Shown: positions 7,433 to 15,152 of the stretch, piece after piece
How positions within the stretch are numbered: the first letter of the stretch is position 1
How the letters are laid out: every line of letters starts with the position of its first letter
Assembly: GCA_964585895.1 (NCBI GenBank)
Contig: CAZPFP010000002.1
Span: 1 to 43,121 of the forward strand
Direction: 5' to 3'
Length of the DNA stretch: 43,121 nt
DNA from: CAZPFP01 sp964585895
GTDB taxonomy: Bacteria; Patescibacteriota; Microgenomatia; PFEM01; JAHIFH01
Made by a program: the position numbers and the translations under genes
Notes under the pieces: model-generated
Told to the model about the DNA's origin: nothing
Seen by the model: the letters and a program-made list of their open reading frames with translations, nothing else
Database searches by the model: none

Positions 7433-8728
7433 TTACCGCCTCGGTTTGACTAAAAAACCGCTCAAATCTTTCCGGCCAATAATCATTGATGCCCGCAGAT
7501 TGGCTCTTTCGGCCACACTAGCAATTGTTTCAATTTTCCGACCGGCTAAATAGAAAGTTAAGCCAATCACCTCTCTTCTCTCTATTCCCAAGCCGCTTTT
7601 ATAAATCTTACTCCATAAAATATTATCTGGTTTTAAGAGGCCCAGCTCTCTGGCTAAATCCCGGTCAATTGAAGTGCGCCAAGCGCCGGTATCAACTTTC
7701 GCTCTCACCTCCACTCTTTTCTTATCAGCCGAACGAACCCTTACTGTTTCCCAAATCCTAATCGTCTTAATTCCCTCATCAGCCATGACTCTGTCTGCAA
7801 ATCTTTCCGCAAAAAGAGTTCTGCCAATCTTCACCCCATGCTCAGCGTCTTTCACTTCTAAACCGACCACCCGATTCAACCGCCCCTTTAAGGGTGAATG
7901 ATTAGCTTTTTGAATCTCCAGGCCCGGCTGGTTGTTGAGTTCTAAAATGACCGGACCATGCTTCTTGTCAAAGACAATGTCCACACCCAAATAGCCCAAC
8001 CAAGGCACCGCTTCTTGTGATTTGGCGGCGAGAAGCAAAATTGTATTCCAGTGAGGTAATTTCAAGCCATTCACCTTTCTTTTTGTCCCGGGAATATGCT
8101 TAATAAATTTATCCCTGTGGATACCGTAGGTGGTCACTCCGGTAGCAATGTCAACTCCCACCCCAATTGCTCCTTGATGAAGATTGGCTTTCCCTTTAGA
8201 CTGGGCCGTCGGTAAGCGAAGCATGGCCATCACCGGCACCTTGTTGAAAACAAGCACCCGGATATCAGGCGTGCCTTGAAAAGCATATTTTCGAAAAACT
8301 TTGGCAATCTTAATCCGTTCCTCAATCATTGCCTTATCAGGCAAATTATGAAGGCTATGGCGACCCGCCAAAATATCTAAAATCCGCAATTTAAGATCGG
8401 AGGTGTTAATAATCGAATCATCCATCAAATACCATTCGCCCGCAAATTTAGCCTTCTTTTTAATAATAACTATTCCTTCTCCTCCCAAACCGGAAACAGG
8501 CTTAAGAACAAAATTATCAGGCAAAGAAAGCCAGTTAAATTCTTCAACTTTTTTAGGGGTTTTAAAAACCGCTAGGAGTCCGGGAGTGGGCAAACCGGCC
8601 TTAGTCAAATACTTCTTCGTTAAGAGCTTAGAATTAGCAATTCGCCGCCCTTTCCTTTTATTCAGGGGCTTTAAATAATCCAGACTACGCGCGTTGACGC
8701 CTAAAATCTGATTGGATTTGGAAAACAT
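7433..8728 (-). CDS. Alpha-L-glutamate ligase-like ATP-grasp fused to retropepsin-like protease domain
   Basis: 431 residues. Residues about 1-290 are an ATP-grasp of the alpha-L-glutamate ligase-like group (LPDNFVLKPVSGLGGEGI, RLPTAQSKGKANLHQGAIG, VILELNNQPGLEIQKAN). Residues about 320-425 are a retropepsin-like domain (the Pfam 'putative ATP-dependent zinc protease' family) with the catalytic-type motif KVDTGAWRTSID and a later IIGRKDLSGF. In many bacteria these are separate neighbouring genes; here one polypeptide joins ligase and putative protease. It starts 2 nt after the 7TM gene stop. Likely role: making and trimming or sensing an amino-acid-tagged substrate (inference). Confidence 0.85.
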   Translation of the reverse strand: MFSKSNQILGVNARSLDYLKPLNKRKGRRIANSKLLTKKYLTKAGLPTPGLLAVFKTPKKVEEFNWLSLPDNFVLKPVSGLGGEGIVIIKKKAKFAGEWYLMDDSIINTSDLKLRILDILAGRHSLHNLPDKAMIEERIKIAKVFRKYAFQGTPDIRVLVFNKVPVMAMLRLPTAQSKGKANLHQGAIGVGVDIATGVTTYGIHRDKFIKHIPGTKRKVNGLKLPHWNTILLLAAKSQEAVPWLGYLGVDIVFDKKHGPVILELNNQPGLEIQKANHSPLKGRLNRVVGLEVKDAEHGVKIGRTLFAERFADRVMADEGIKTIRIWETVRVRSADKKRVEVRAKVDTGAWRTSIDRDLARELGLLKPDNILWSKIYKSGLGIERREVIGLTFYLAGRKIETIASVAERANLRASMIIGRKDLSGFLVKPRR

Positions 8729-8730
8729 AA

Positions 8731-9378
8731 CTATTTCAAAAGCTTTTTAAATCGTCTGTATTCGATCAGTCGAAGACCAGTAAACCTCCCCAGCCAAATA
8801 TCTAAAATAAGAGGCGTTAAAATCACCAGAAGAGGATAAGTTAAGGCTAATTCTCTCAGCCAATGGAAGCTGAAAATAAAATAACCGGCTAAAGCAATCA
8901 CTATCGTTTCCATGATTAAACGAGCCGCCTCACGCAATGACTTTCTGATTTGAACGGCGATAAATTCCTCGGCAAGTAAAATCAGAATAACAATCGGAAA
9001 AATGGAGACAACTCCCAATTGGCTCACTCCCAAGTAAGAGAAAATCACCATTAATCCTAAAATACCCAAAGTGATAAACCAAATGAAAAGAGCCATCCGA
9101 GGCAGATAATGAAGTCTTAATTTTCTTAAAATCCGACGGCTAAGGGTAGCAAGAACCAAAATCACCAGAAAAATTGAAATGCCGGTGATAATGCCCGTGG
9201 CTACAAAAGTGACCGCAATTAAAGTCGGAATTAAAATCCCAAACCCCCGGAAGCCAATTAAATGCCTGGCGGCGGCAACAATTGAAGCCACTAACGGCAA
9301 AAGGAGCAGTAAAACAATTGTTTCCTCCGAAATACCATTGGCAATCGCCTGAGCAATGACTGACTGAAAGATATTCAT
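8731..9378 (-). CDS. 7TM protein of the UUP1 / inactive-transglutaminase family, transmembrane part only
   Basis: 215 residues with six or seven hydrophobic helices from about residue 20 to the end. The sequence VAAARHLIGFRGFGILIPTL and its position directly before an alpha-L-glutamate ligase-like gene match the 7TM domain that in other bacteria is fused to an inactive transglutaminase-like domain; that extracellular domain is absent here. It is the first gene of the ATP-grasp operon. No Shine-Dalgarno precedes the ATG. TTTAAT ends 6 nt upstream (9390-9385) and a better promoter lies at 9491-9463. Confidence 0.75.
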   Translation of the reverse strand: MNIFQSVIAQAIANGISEETIVLLLLLPLVASIVAAARHLIGFRGFGILIPTLIAVTFVATGIITGISIFLVILVLATLSRRILRKLRLHYLPRMALFIWFITLGILGLMVIFSYLGVSQLGVVSIFPIVILILLAEEFIAVQIRKSLREAARLIMETIVIALAGYFIFSFHWLRELALTYPLLVILTPLILDIWLGRFTGLRLIEYRRFKKLLK

Positions 9379-9408
9379 AAGTCTATTAAACTGCGCCTAT
9401 CGGCTTGT

Positions 9409-9430
9409 ATAATTCTTGTAAGAGAATTAT
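9409..9430. promoter_or_regulatory. Perfect 8-bp inverted repeat in the leader of the ATP-grasp operon
   Basis: ATAATTCT and AGAATTAT are separated by 6 nt. It lies between the promoter at 9491-9463 and the ATG at 9378, so it could be an operator or an RNA hairpin. Confidence 0.45.
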
Positions 9431-9462
9431 CGAGATACGCAGTACCGCTATATAATGGATAT

Positions 9463-9491
9463 ATTATACTAAAAAAAGGGTAAATCAACAA
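9463..9491 (-). promoter_or_regulatory. Promoter of the ATP-grasp / 7TM operon
   Basis: On the minus strand TTGTTG (9491-9486) and TATAAT (9468-9463) are separated by 17 nt. The predicted leader is about 78 nt and includes the inverted repeat at 9409-9430. Confidence 0.6.
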
Positions 9492-9502
9492 AAAGAAGAC
9501 TT

Positions 9503-10285
9503 TTATTCAGCCAGCTCCGCGTCAATAATCATCTTGAAGTTGGCAAATGGCTGGGCGCCGACTAATTTCTGACCGTTAATAAAGAAGGTTGGTGTTCCGC
9601 TGACGCCAACGCTTTGCCCTAATTGGTAATTGTCCTCAATCACTTTTCCAAATTCATTATCTGCCAAACAGGAGCTAAACCCCTCACTATCTAAATTTAT
9701 CTCTGAGGCTAGTGTCTCCAGTAAACCTTCTAAATCTTCTGTTTCATAAAGGTCTGCCTGTTTTTCAAAAAGCAAATCATGGTATTGCCAATATTCGTCT
9801 TGCTCTCCAGCACAATAGGCTGCTTCAGCGATTTCTTTAGCCTTCTCTCCATGAACGGGAAAATCTCTAAAAATATAACGGGCTTTGCCTGTATCTACGT
9901 AGTCTCTAATTATTTGCTGATAAGTTTCTTCCTCATCTATTGGTCTTGATGGAACTGAATCAAAACCAACATATTCTGCACAATAAGGACATAAATACTC
10001 AGAAAATTCAACAATCGTGATAGGAGCGTCATCCTTGCCCTTTACCGCCACTGTTCCGGTTTCAATTTTAATAATCTGTTCCTCACCTAAAACTGCTCCT
10101 TGTTCCTGAGGCGCGGTTGGAGCAGAACTCGCTTGAGCTATCTTCTCTCCTTGCTCCCCTGTTTTTTCTCCCCCTAAATACTTAATCACAAACATCCCAG
10201 CCAAAAAGGCGACAATCACCGCCAGAGTAACTAAAATCGGGGTGGTATAAGTTCTTACTTTCTTTTCTTCTTTTTCTTCAGCCAT
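9503..10285 (-). CDS. Membrane-anchored DsbA-like thiol oxidoreductase
   Basis: 260 residues. Residues 13-36 are one membrane helix, then an Ala/Gln-rich linker, then a DsbA/thioredoxin fold from about residue 78. The active site is CPYC (SEYLCPYCAEY) and the cis-proline loop is SGTPTFFINGQ. The catalytic domain should face outside, forming or isomerising disulfides in exported proteins. The start overlaps the ferredoxin stop (TAATG), so the two are translationally coupled. A second Cys pair (AYCAGEQ and SSCLADN) could form a structural disulfide. No DsbB or VKOR gene is seen in the window. Confidence 0.88.
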   Translation of the reverse strand: MAEEKEEKKVRTYTTPILVTLAVIVAFLAGMFVIKYLGGEKTGEQGEKIAQASSAPTAPQEQGAVLGEEQIIKIETGTVAVKGKDDAPITIVEFSEYLCPYCAEYVGFDSVPSRPIDEEETYQQIIRDYVDTGKARYIFRDFPVHGEKAKEIAEAAYCAGEQDEYWQYHDLLFEKQADLYETEDLEGLLETLASEINLDSEGFSSCLADNEFGKVIEDNYQLGQSVGVSGTPTFFINGQKLVGAQPFANFKMIIDAELAE

Positions 10286-10470
10286 TATTTTGTGGATTTT
10301 ATTGCTTCAACCGGACAGGCATCAATCGCTTCCTTAATTTTCTCTTTCTTATCACCAGGAGGAGTAATGACTTCAGCTTTACCATCACTCGCCAGTTTGA
10401 AGGTCTTTGGAGCCAGCACCGTGCAGGTGCCGCAGCCAAGACATTTTTCTTTATTAATCTTAAGTTTCAT
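10285..10470 (-). CDS. Ferredoxin, single [4Fe-4S] cluster
   Basis: 61 residues. CLGCGTC near residue 10 and ACPVEAI near residue 51 supply the four cysteines of one cluster, as in small monocluster ferredoxins. The ATG is only 6 nt after a TATAAT, so the message is probably leaderless. It is coupled to the DsbA-like gene downstream by a 1-nt overlap and lies in a thiol-redox neighbourhood; a role as electron carrier is known for the family, while the partner enzyme is not evident. Confidence 0.88.
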   Translation of the reverse strand: MKLKINKEKCLGCGTCTVLAPKTFKLASDGKAEVITPPGDKKEKIKEAIDACPVEAIKSTK

Positions 10471-10476
10471 CGTCTA

Positions 10477-10506
10477 ATTATACCTCATCAAGTCTGTTCT
10501 TGCCAA
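10477..10506 (-). promoter_or_regulatory. Leaderless promoter of ferredoxin-dsbA
   Basis: TTGGCA (10506-10501), an 18-nt spacer and TATAAT (10482-10477), then 6 nt to the ATG at 10470. It overlaps the 3' end of the preceding orphan gene. Confidence 0.65.
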
Positions 10507-11219
10507 GCCGCAAATAATTTCTCAAATTCCCCTTGATGCTCCCTTAAAAATTTATCCAAAGCTAAAGCGGGTTCAAACAAAAACCTCATAAGAGCCTCTC
10601 CTTCACCCACTTTGATTATTTCCTCACTCAGGGGAACTCGCCTCATAATGTTGTAATAAAGGGGTTGTCCCACTTCAGGAAAGTGACAAGAAAAAAGCCC
10701 TCCGTCAAGTCGATATCGCACCCTACTCATCACTTCTGAGAATCTTAGAGTTAAAACCTCTCTATCTAACTCTTCAACCAAGGGCACCAATGCTTCTGAT
10801 GGGACTTCATAAAAAAATTGTTTATCGTCATCGGGTCTAAAAGGCACCTCTCCTTTGAGAACTAGAAGTGTTTGCTTTTCTCCTGAAACATCCTTCACTC
10901 TTTTAGCTAAGGAATATCCTCCCTCTCCTTCTTTAATAAATCCTATTTTTCTACCAATACCCTCTAAATATGGCAAAGGTGCCGACCAATCTTCCATCTC
11001 AGAAAAAATCAAAGCGCTGCGACATCTGAAACTACCAACAAGACCATTCTTTCCAACCATTTTTAATACCAAATCCGCATCATAAGCATCGCTCATGTGC
11101 TTCAATTCAAACCATTCCACTGGATCTTCTCCAACGGCCAGCTTGATTAATTCTAATCCGGTTTTTAAAGGAATTGGTTCTTGTTCAACAGTTTTTCCTT
11201 CTTTAGAAGTTCTCTCCAC
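10488..11219 (-). CDS. Hypothetical soluble protein
   Basis: 243 residues, acidic, with no signal peptide or membrane helix. I do not recognise a family. The start is GTG, preceded by GGAGG and GAGG at 4-9 nt. A hairpin that terminates trxB lies just upstream, so the gene is probably expressed from read-through or its own promoter. It is followed by the ferredoxin promoter, which sits in its last codons. It resembles the other orphans of the window (25053, 25682, 34107) in size, composition and in following a short GC hairpin. Confidence 0.7.
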   Translation of the reverse strand: MERTSKEGKTVEQEPIPLKTGLELIKLAVGEDPVEWFELKHMSDAYDADLVLKMVGKNGLVGSFRCRSALIFSEMEDWSAPLPYLEGIGRKIGFIKEGEGGYSLAKRVKDVSGEKQTLLVLKGEVPFRPDDDKQFFYEVPSEALVPLVEELDREVLTLRFSEVMSRVRYRLDGGLFSCHFPEVGQPLYYNIMRRVPLSEEIIKVGEGEALMRFLFEPALALDKFLREHQGEFEKLFAAWQEQT

Positions 11220-11240
11220 TTTTCCTCGCCTCCCTTTTTT

Positions 11241-11267
11241 AAAAAAATTAAACTGCCTTCTGGGCAG
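11241..11267 (-). terminator. Terminator of the trxA-trxB operon
   Basis: CTGCC and GGCAG pair (11267-11263 with 11257-11253) and are followed by TTTAATTTTTTT on the minus strand, 33 nt after the trxB stop. Confidence 0.65.
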
Positions 11268-11299
11268 CTATCTCATTCTAAATTAAAACCCCATTAATG

Positions 11300-12250
11300 T
11301 CAACTCTGTTGACCCCAGGCAGGCGCCGGTATCGCTCCTTTGTGAAGATATTGGTAAACACTGGCGGCCGCTCGGGCGCCATCTGAAGCAGCAGTAATAA
11401 ACTGGCGAAAAAGAATCCCGCCCTGAATCGCGGCTAAATCACCGGCCGCAAAAACACCGGCAATATTAGTTTCCATAGTCGGCTTGACCTTCACGTAATT
11501 GCCTCCATCAAGCTCGACCTTTAATCCGGCCGCCAAAGTAAAAGAAGGCACTTGACCAATTTCAATAAAAACCCCGTCAACTTTAAGCGACTGATTGCCC
11601 TGATAAGAATTAGCCAGAATAATTTCCTCGACTTTCTCTTTCCCTTTTATCTCTTCAACCTGATTGGATAAGACTTCTTCTATTTTCTTCACTTTTCTCA
11701 CTTTCTCTACCCAACCAGGTTCGGCTCGAAACTCATCCCGACGGTGAATAATATAAACCTTTTGGGCAAAAGAAGCGGCATGAAGAGCGCCGGTCACGGC
11801 TGAATCGCCGCCGCCGGCAATAGCGACCACTTTATCCCGAAAAAGGGGAATATCACAGGTTGTACAATAAGAAACACCCTTGCCTAGAAACTTCTCCTCG
11901 CCGGGAATATTGAGGTGTCGATAAACCGCTCCCATGGCTAAAATTAAGGTTTTGGTTTGGAATTTCTCCTTGGTAGTTTTAACTTCAAAACCACCTTTGA
12001 TTTTGGCCAAACCGCCGACTTTATCCTGTTTAATCTTCACCCCAGATTGCTTCACCTGCTCAATAAGCTTTTGCATCAGTTCCGGTCCGGGAATAGAAAG
12101 ATAGCCCGGGTAATTCTCCACTCTTCCGGCAAGGGTCCCCTGCCCTCCGGGTATCTCGCCAATAACAAGATGGTTAATTTTATAACGGCTGGCATAAACC
12201 GAAGCGGTCATCCCCGCTATTCCAGCACCAACAATAATCAGGTCATTCAT
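11300..12250 (-). CDS. trxB: Thioredoxin reductase
   Basis: 316 residues, usual for the family. N-terminal FAD site GAGIAGMTASVYASRY, redox-active CTTC (SYCTTCDIP), NAD(P)H site AGGGDSAVTGALHAA, and C-terminal FAD motif VFAAGDLAAIQGG. The enzyme reduces thioredoxin with NAD(P)H. It follows trxA with adjacent stop and start codons, so reductase and substrate are made from one message. The second nucleotide site has HRRDEFRAE, the pattern usual for NADPH use, so NADPH is likely. Confidence 0.95.
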   Translation of the reverse strand: MNDLIIVGAGIAGMTASVYASRYKINHLVIGEIPGGQGTLAGRVENYPGYLSIPGPELMQKLIEQVKQSGVKIKQDKVGGLAKIKGGFEVKTTKEKFQTKTLILAMGAVYRHLNIPGEEKFLGKGVSYCTTCDIPLFRDKVVAIAGGGDSAVTGALHAASFAQKVYIIHRRDEFRAEPGWVEKVRKVKKIEEVLSNQVEEIKGKEKVEEIILANSYQGNQSLKVDGVFIEIGQVPSFTLAAGLKVELDGGNYVKVKPTMETNIAGVFAAGDLAAIQGGILFRQFITAASDGARAAASVYQYLHKGAIPAPAWGQQS

Positions 12251-12568
12251 TTAAATTACTTCCTCAATTAACTTCTTATAGCCTTCTTTGCCCGGAAAAC
12301 CAATTTGCTTTTTAACTTCTTTACCGCCTTTAAAAATAATTACCGTCGGAATACTCATAATGCCAAAGTTCTGGGCTATTCTTGGGCTTTCATCAACATT
12401 GAGCTTGCCTGCTTTTATTTTCCCATCATATTCCTCAGCCAACTCTTCAATCGCTGGGCTTGCCATCAAACAAGGTTGACACCAAGGCGCCCAAAAATCA
12501 ACCAAAACCGGCAAATCTGCCTGCAAAACTTCCTTTTCAAAATTTTGGTCAGTTAAATCTAAAGCCAT
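12251..12568 (-). CDS. trxA: Thioredoxin with CQPC active site
   Basis: 105 residues, full length. The active-site loop is WAPWCQPCLMASP in place of the usual WCGPC, and the cis-proline loop is SIPTVIIFKGG. The Gln in the CxxC dipeptide may alter redox potential. Its ATG overlaps the last codons of an upstream 40-residue membrane protein by 10 nt, and its stop abuts trxB, forming a three-gene coupled unit. General cytoplasmic dithiol reductant. Confidence 0.93.
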   Translation of the reverse strand: MALDLTDQNFEKEVLQADLPVLVDFWAPWCQPCLMASPAIEELAEEYDGKIKAGKLNVDESPRIAQNFGIMSIPTVIIFKGGKEVKKQIGFPGKEGYKKLIEEVI

Positions 12569-12681
12569 GAACTTTGAAACACAAAAAGAATGATAACCAA
12601 AGCCGCTAAAAGCAACAATAAAAGAAAGCTCTTTTTATCAGAGAAAATCTGAATTGTCTTGGCTTTTTTCTTTCTTGCCAT
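12559..12681 (-). CDS. 40-residue single-helix membrane protein coupled to trxA
   Basis: A basic N-terminus (MARKKKAKTIQIFSDKK) is followed by one hydrophobic helix (residues 19-35) and the end FQSSWL. A near-perfect ribosome binding site, AAGGAGGTGG, precedes the ATG by a few bases, the best in this region. The stop TAG lies inside trxA (10-nt overlap), so translation of this small protein probably feeds trxA. Function unknown; an N-in/C-out topology with the positive end inside is likely. It is too short for usual gene-finder thresholds. Confidence 0.7.
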   Translation of the reverse strand: MARKKKAKTIQIFSDKKSFLLLLLLAALVIILFVFQSSWL

Positions 12682-12745
12682 CTTACCACCTCCTTCCTTT
12701 TTCCATCTTACCCAAAACCGGCTATTTTTTCAATCGTTGGCTTTT

Positions 12746-12774
12746 TTGACCAAATGATACCCATAGTGTATAAT
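12746..12774 (+). promoter_or_regulatory. Strong leaderless promoter
   Basis: TTGACC and TATAAT are separated by 17 nt. The -10 ends 7 nt before the ATG at 12782, so transcription should begin at or next to the start codon. Confidence 0.75.
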
Positions 12775-12781
12775 CAGCTCA

Positions 12782-13060
12782 ATGCGGGTAGAGATCCTAT
12801 CACAACTCTTCCAGGTCAGCGTTCATGCTACTGAGAATGACGCCCATTTCAGCTTATCATGCCCTCCTGATATTACCGAGCCGGAGATAACCAGGGCTAT
12901 AGTCGATCTAGTAGCAATAATTAAAAGAGGCGAAAAACCTTACGACCAACTAAATAAGAAACAAAGAAAAACCGCCGCTGATTTTATTGATAGAGTTGCC
13001 AAATCTCTTCTCGTTTCTCAATCAGCGATTAAGAGTCCCCTCGGTCCAAGAGCGAATTAA
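12782..13060 (+). CDS. Hypothetical small protein on a leaderless message
   Basis: 92 residues without membrane helix or signal. The N-terminal part (residues 1-40) looks like a beta-rich domain with SCPPDITEPEI; the rest is helical and basic (YDQLNKKQRKTAADFIDRV). No family recognised. It is one of few plus-strand genes and is monocistronic, convergent with the SDR gene 12 nt downstream. No Shine-Dalgarno could exist because the -10 is 7 nt from the ATG. Confidence 0.7.
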   Translation: MRVEILSQLFQVSVHATENDAHFSLSCPPDITEPEITRAIVDLVAIIKRGEKPYDQLNKKQRKTAADFIDRVAKSLLVSQSAIKSPLGPRAN

Positions 13061-13072
13061 TTTAAAAACTTT

Positions 13073-13834
13073 CTAGCTGGCCAACCAGCCCCCATCAATA
13101 TAAAGAACGAGGCCAATAATGTAATCGGCTTCATCAGAAGCTAAGAAAGTAACGGCGGCGGCCACGTCTTCAGGTTTACCAAATCTTCCTTTAGGAATAT
13201 GAGATAAAAAGTTCTTTTGGATATTAGGATCGGCAATAAAATCTCTCGTCATATCTGTTTCAATAATTCCTGGGGCGACGGCGTTAACGTTAATGCCTTT
13301 GGGCGCTAGTTCAGCGGCTAAATCCTCGGTCAGCCCGACCACTCCACCTTTAGAAGCCACATAACCCGCGGCCCGACCGAGCCCCACGCCGACACCGCCA
13401 GAAGCAATCGAAGCACTATTAATAATTTTTGCCCCTGACCCCATTAATTTGACTGCTTCTCTTGCGCATAAAAACTGTCCTTTGAGGTTTGTGTCCAAAA
13501 CTGTATCCCATTGCTCCTCGGTGGTTTGTTCTATTGAAACAGAAGAAGAGGCAATTCCCGCGTTATTGGCTAAAATATCCAGTTTCCCCCATTTTGCTTT
13601 TATTTCCGCAAACATTTTTGCGACACTTTGAGCATTTGAAACATCAGCCTGGACAGCAAAAGCTTCTCTACCTAGTTTTTTCACCTCCACCACCACCGCT
13701 TCCGCCTCCTCGGTTTTTGAATGATAATTGACGGCCACATCCGCCCCTTGTTTGGCTAAAGCCAAAGCAATGCCTCGACCAATGCCCCGGGAACCACCGG
13801 TAACCAAAGCTTTTTTACCTGTTAAGTCAAACAT
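13073..13834 (-). CDS. Short-chain dehydrogenase/reductase, FabG-like
   Basis: 253 residues. Nucleotide-binding TGGSRGIGRGIALAL at residues 8-22, NNAG near 88, the catalytic Ser in the NSAS segment and YVASK as the Tyr/Lys pair, then NAVAPGIIETDM and the C-terminal DGGW. It is a classical SDR that reduces or oxidises a carbonyl/alcohol with NAD(P)H. It looks like FabG, but no other fatty-acid genes are nearby, so the substrate is open. AGGAGGTGATAAG before the ATG is a strong ribosome binding site. Confidence 0.9.
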   Translation of the reverse strand: MFDLTGKKALVTGGSRGIGRGIALALAKQGADVAVNYHSKTEEAEAVVVEVKKLGREAFAVQADVSNAQSVAKMFAEIKAKWGKLDILANNAGIASSSVSIEQTTEEQWDTVLDTNLKGQFLCAREAVKLMGSGAKIINSASIASGGVGVGLGRAAGYVASKGGVVGLTEDLAAELAPKGINVNAVAPGIIETDMTRDFIADPNIQKNFLSHIPKGRFGKPEDVAAAVTFLASDEADYIIGLVLYIDGGWLAS

Positions 13835-13853
13835 CTTATCACCTCCTATCTGT

Positions 13854-14405
13854 TTATATTAACAAAACATTTAAGCCAATAAAAACAAGCAGCATTAAAA
13901 TAACAAAAAATCTCTGCTGGTTAAAGGTAACTTCAGTCTTTACTTGCCAAAAAAGCCATTTTCGCAGATATTCCTCCCTTTCTCTACTAAATAAACACTC
14001 TATTTCATCTTTTAATAAATGAAGGGCCATCGCCATGACCAAGCCGGCCCCAAATAAACTGCCGGTAGAAGTCAAAATAAAAAAGCAAGCAATATAAAGA
14101 ATCGGCTGAAAAATGGCCGTGTGAAAGGAAAACTTGAATCGTTCCTCGTGAGTATCAACAAGCAAAATAAGGGCATCTTTGAAACGCCGCTGGTCTATTA
14201 GGCGCTTCACTCTCATACTGGTTAGTTCGTGGGGGTAAATGACCAGGGCATAAAGAAGGTGGTCAATATCAAGCAGAAATGTTCCCATTAAACCGCCCAA
14301 CCAAAGCAAGACTAAGTTCCAGTGCCAGTTCCAGCGCAGCAAGGTAATCAGAATTAGCCAAATAAGAGTGACTAAAAGATGGCTTCTTACTTCTTTTTTG
14401 AGCAT
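13854..14405 (-). CDS. Membrane protein with DIDH motif (YdjM/DUF457-like)
   Basis: 183 residues with about four or five hydrophobic helices. LLDIDHLLYAL near residue 45, FHTAIFQP near 95 and ALHLLKDE near 130 provide Asp and His residues placed as in YdjM-like membrane-bound metal-dependent hydrolases. The start lies 19 nt inside the DUF72 gene. The middle loop (residues 55-90) is basic. The catalytic assignment is an inference from the motifs alone. Confidence 0.6.
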   Translation of the reverse strand: MLKKEVRSHLLVTLIWLILITLLRWNWHWNLVLLWLGGLMGTFLLDIDHLLYALVIYPHELTSMRVKRLIDQRRFKDALILLVDTHEERFKFSFHTAIFQPILYIACFFILTSTGSLFGAGLVMAMALHLLKDEIECLFSREREEYLRKWLFWQVKTEVTFNQQRFFVILMLLVFIGLNVLLI

Positions 14406-15142
14406 AATTTTATCAAAGTTTGGGCATTTTCAACCGCATATCCAAGCGCGTCATTGTTAAAAAAGGCATAACAATCAATTCCTTTTTTCTGCCAATTCTT
14501 AATCTTTTTTACCCATTCTCTTAACTCTTTTTTAGTATAGCACGAAGAATAGAGCTGCGTCCTGCCATGGAAGCGAAGATAAACAAAATCAGTAGTGATT
14601 TCATCGGTAATGGGCCAGCTGGGGTTGTCCTGAAAAACAACCGCCGCCTTGTGTTTTTTAAGAAGTTTGTAAACCCCACCCATCAGCCAGCTTTCATCCC
14701 GAAATTCAAAGGCATGACGCCATTCCTTGGGAAGGAGCCTTAAAAATTCAGCTAATCTTTCAGGATTAGCTTTAAACCTTGGTGGTAGTTGCCAAAGAAC
14801 TACCCGATGAGGTCTGACCTCCCGAGAGGTCAGACCTCCTAAGGGTTCTGCTGCCTCGAAAAATCTCTTGAGCCGTTCTTGACAATCTTTTAACCTCTTA
14901 ATGTGAGTAATATAGCGACTACCTTTAACTGAAAAAACAAAATCCTTGCCGGCTCGCTTTCGCCAGCCTTGAAAAGTTTCTTTTTTGGGCAGGCGATAAA
15001 AAGAAACATTTAACTCCACTGTCTTGAAATACTGACAATAATATTCGAACCATTTTGTTGGTGATAAACCTTTGGGGTAAAAAACTCCTTTTCCCCAGTG
15101 AGGATAAGAAAAACCTGAAGTACCAATGAAAACCTTACCCAT
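14387..15142 (-). CDS. DUF72 family protein with in-frame palindrome insertion
   Basis: 251 residues with the DUF72 (YecE-like) pattern: GTSGFSYPHWGKGVFYP at the N-terminus, FKTVELNVSFYRLP, WQLPPRFKANPERL, HAFEFRDESW, and YLRFHGRTQLYSS near the end. A TIM-barrel fold is known for the family; function is not established. Between EPLG and VVLWQLPP, a 30-bp palindrome (14809-14838) encodes extra residues (GLTSREVRPHR) where homologues have only a short loop. GAGG precedes the ATG. Confidence 0.88.
   Translation of the reverse strand: MGKVFIGTSGFSYPHWGKGVFYPKGLSPTKWFEYYCQYFKTVELNVSFYRLPKKETFQGWRKRAGKDFVFSVKGSRYITHIKRLKDCQERLKRFFEAAEPLGGLTSREVRPHRVVLWQLPPRFKANPERLAEFLRLLPKEWRHAFEFRDESWLMGGVYKLLKKHKAAVVFQDNPSWPITDEITTDFVYLRFHGRTQLYSSCYTKKELREWVKKIKNWQKKGIDCYAFFNNDALGYAVENAQTLIKLCSKKK
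14809..14838. repeat. 30-bp palindromic element inside the DUF72 gene
   Basis: GAGGTCTGACCTC, a 4-nt loop, then the exact complement. It sits in frame within coding sequence, at a surface-loop position of the protein, like the palindromic insertions described in Rickettsia genes. Confidence 0.7.
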
Positions 15143-15152
15143 GTTTACCTCT

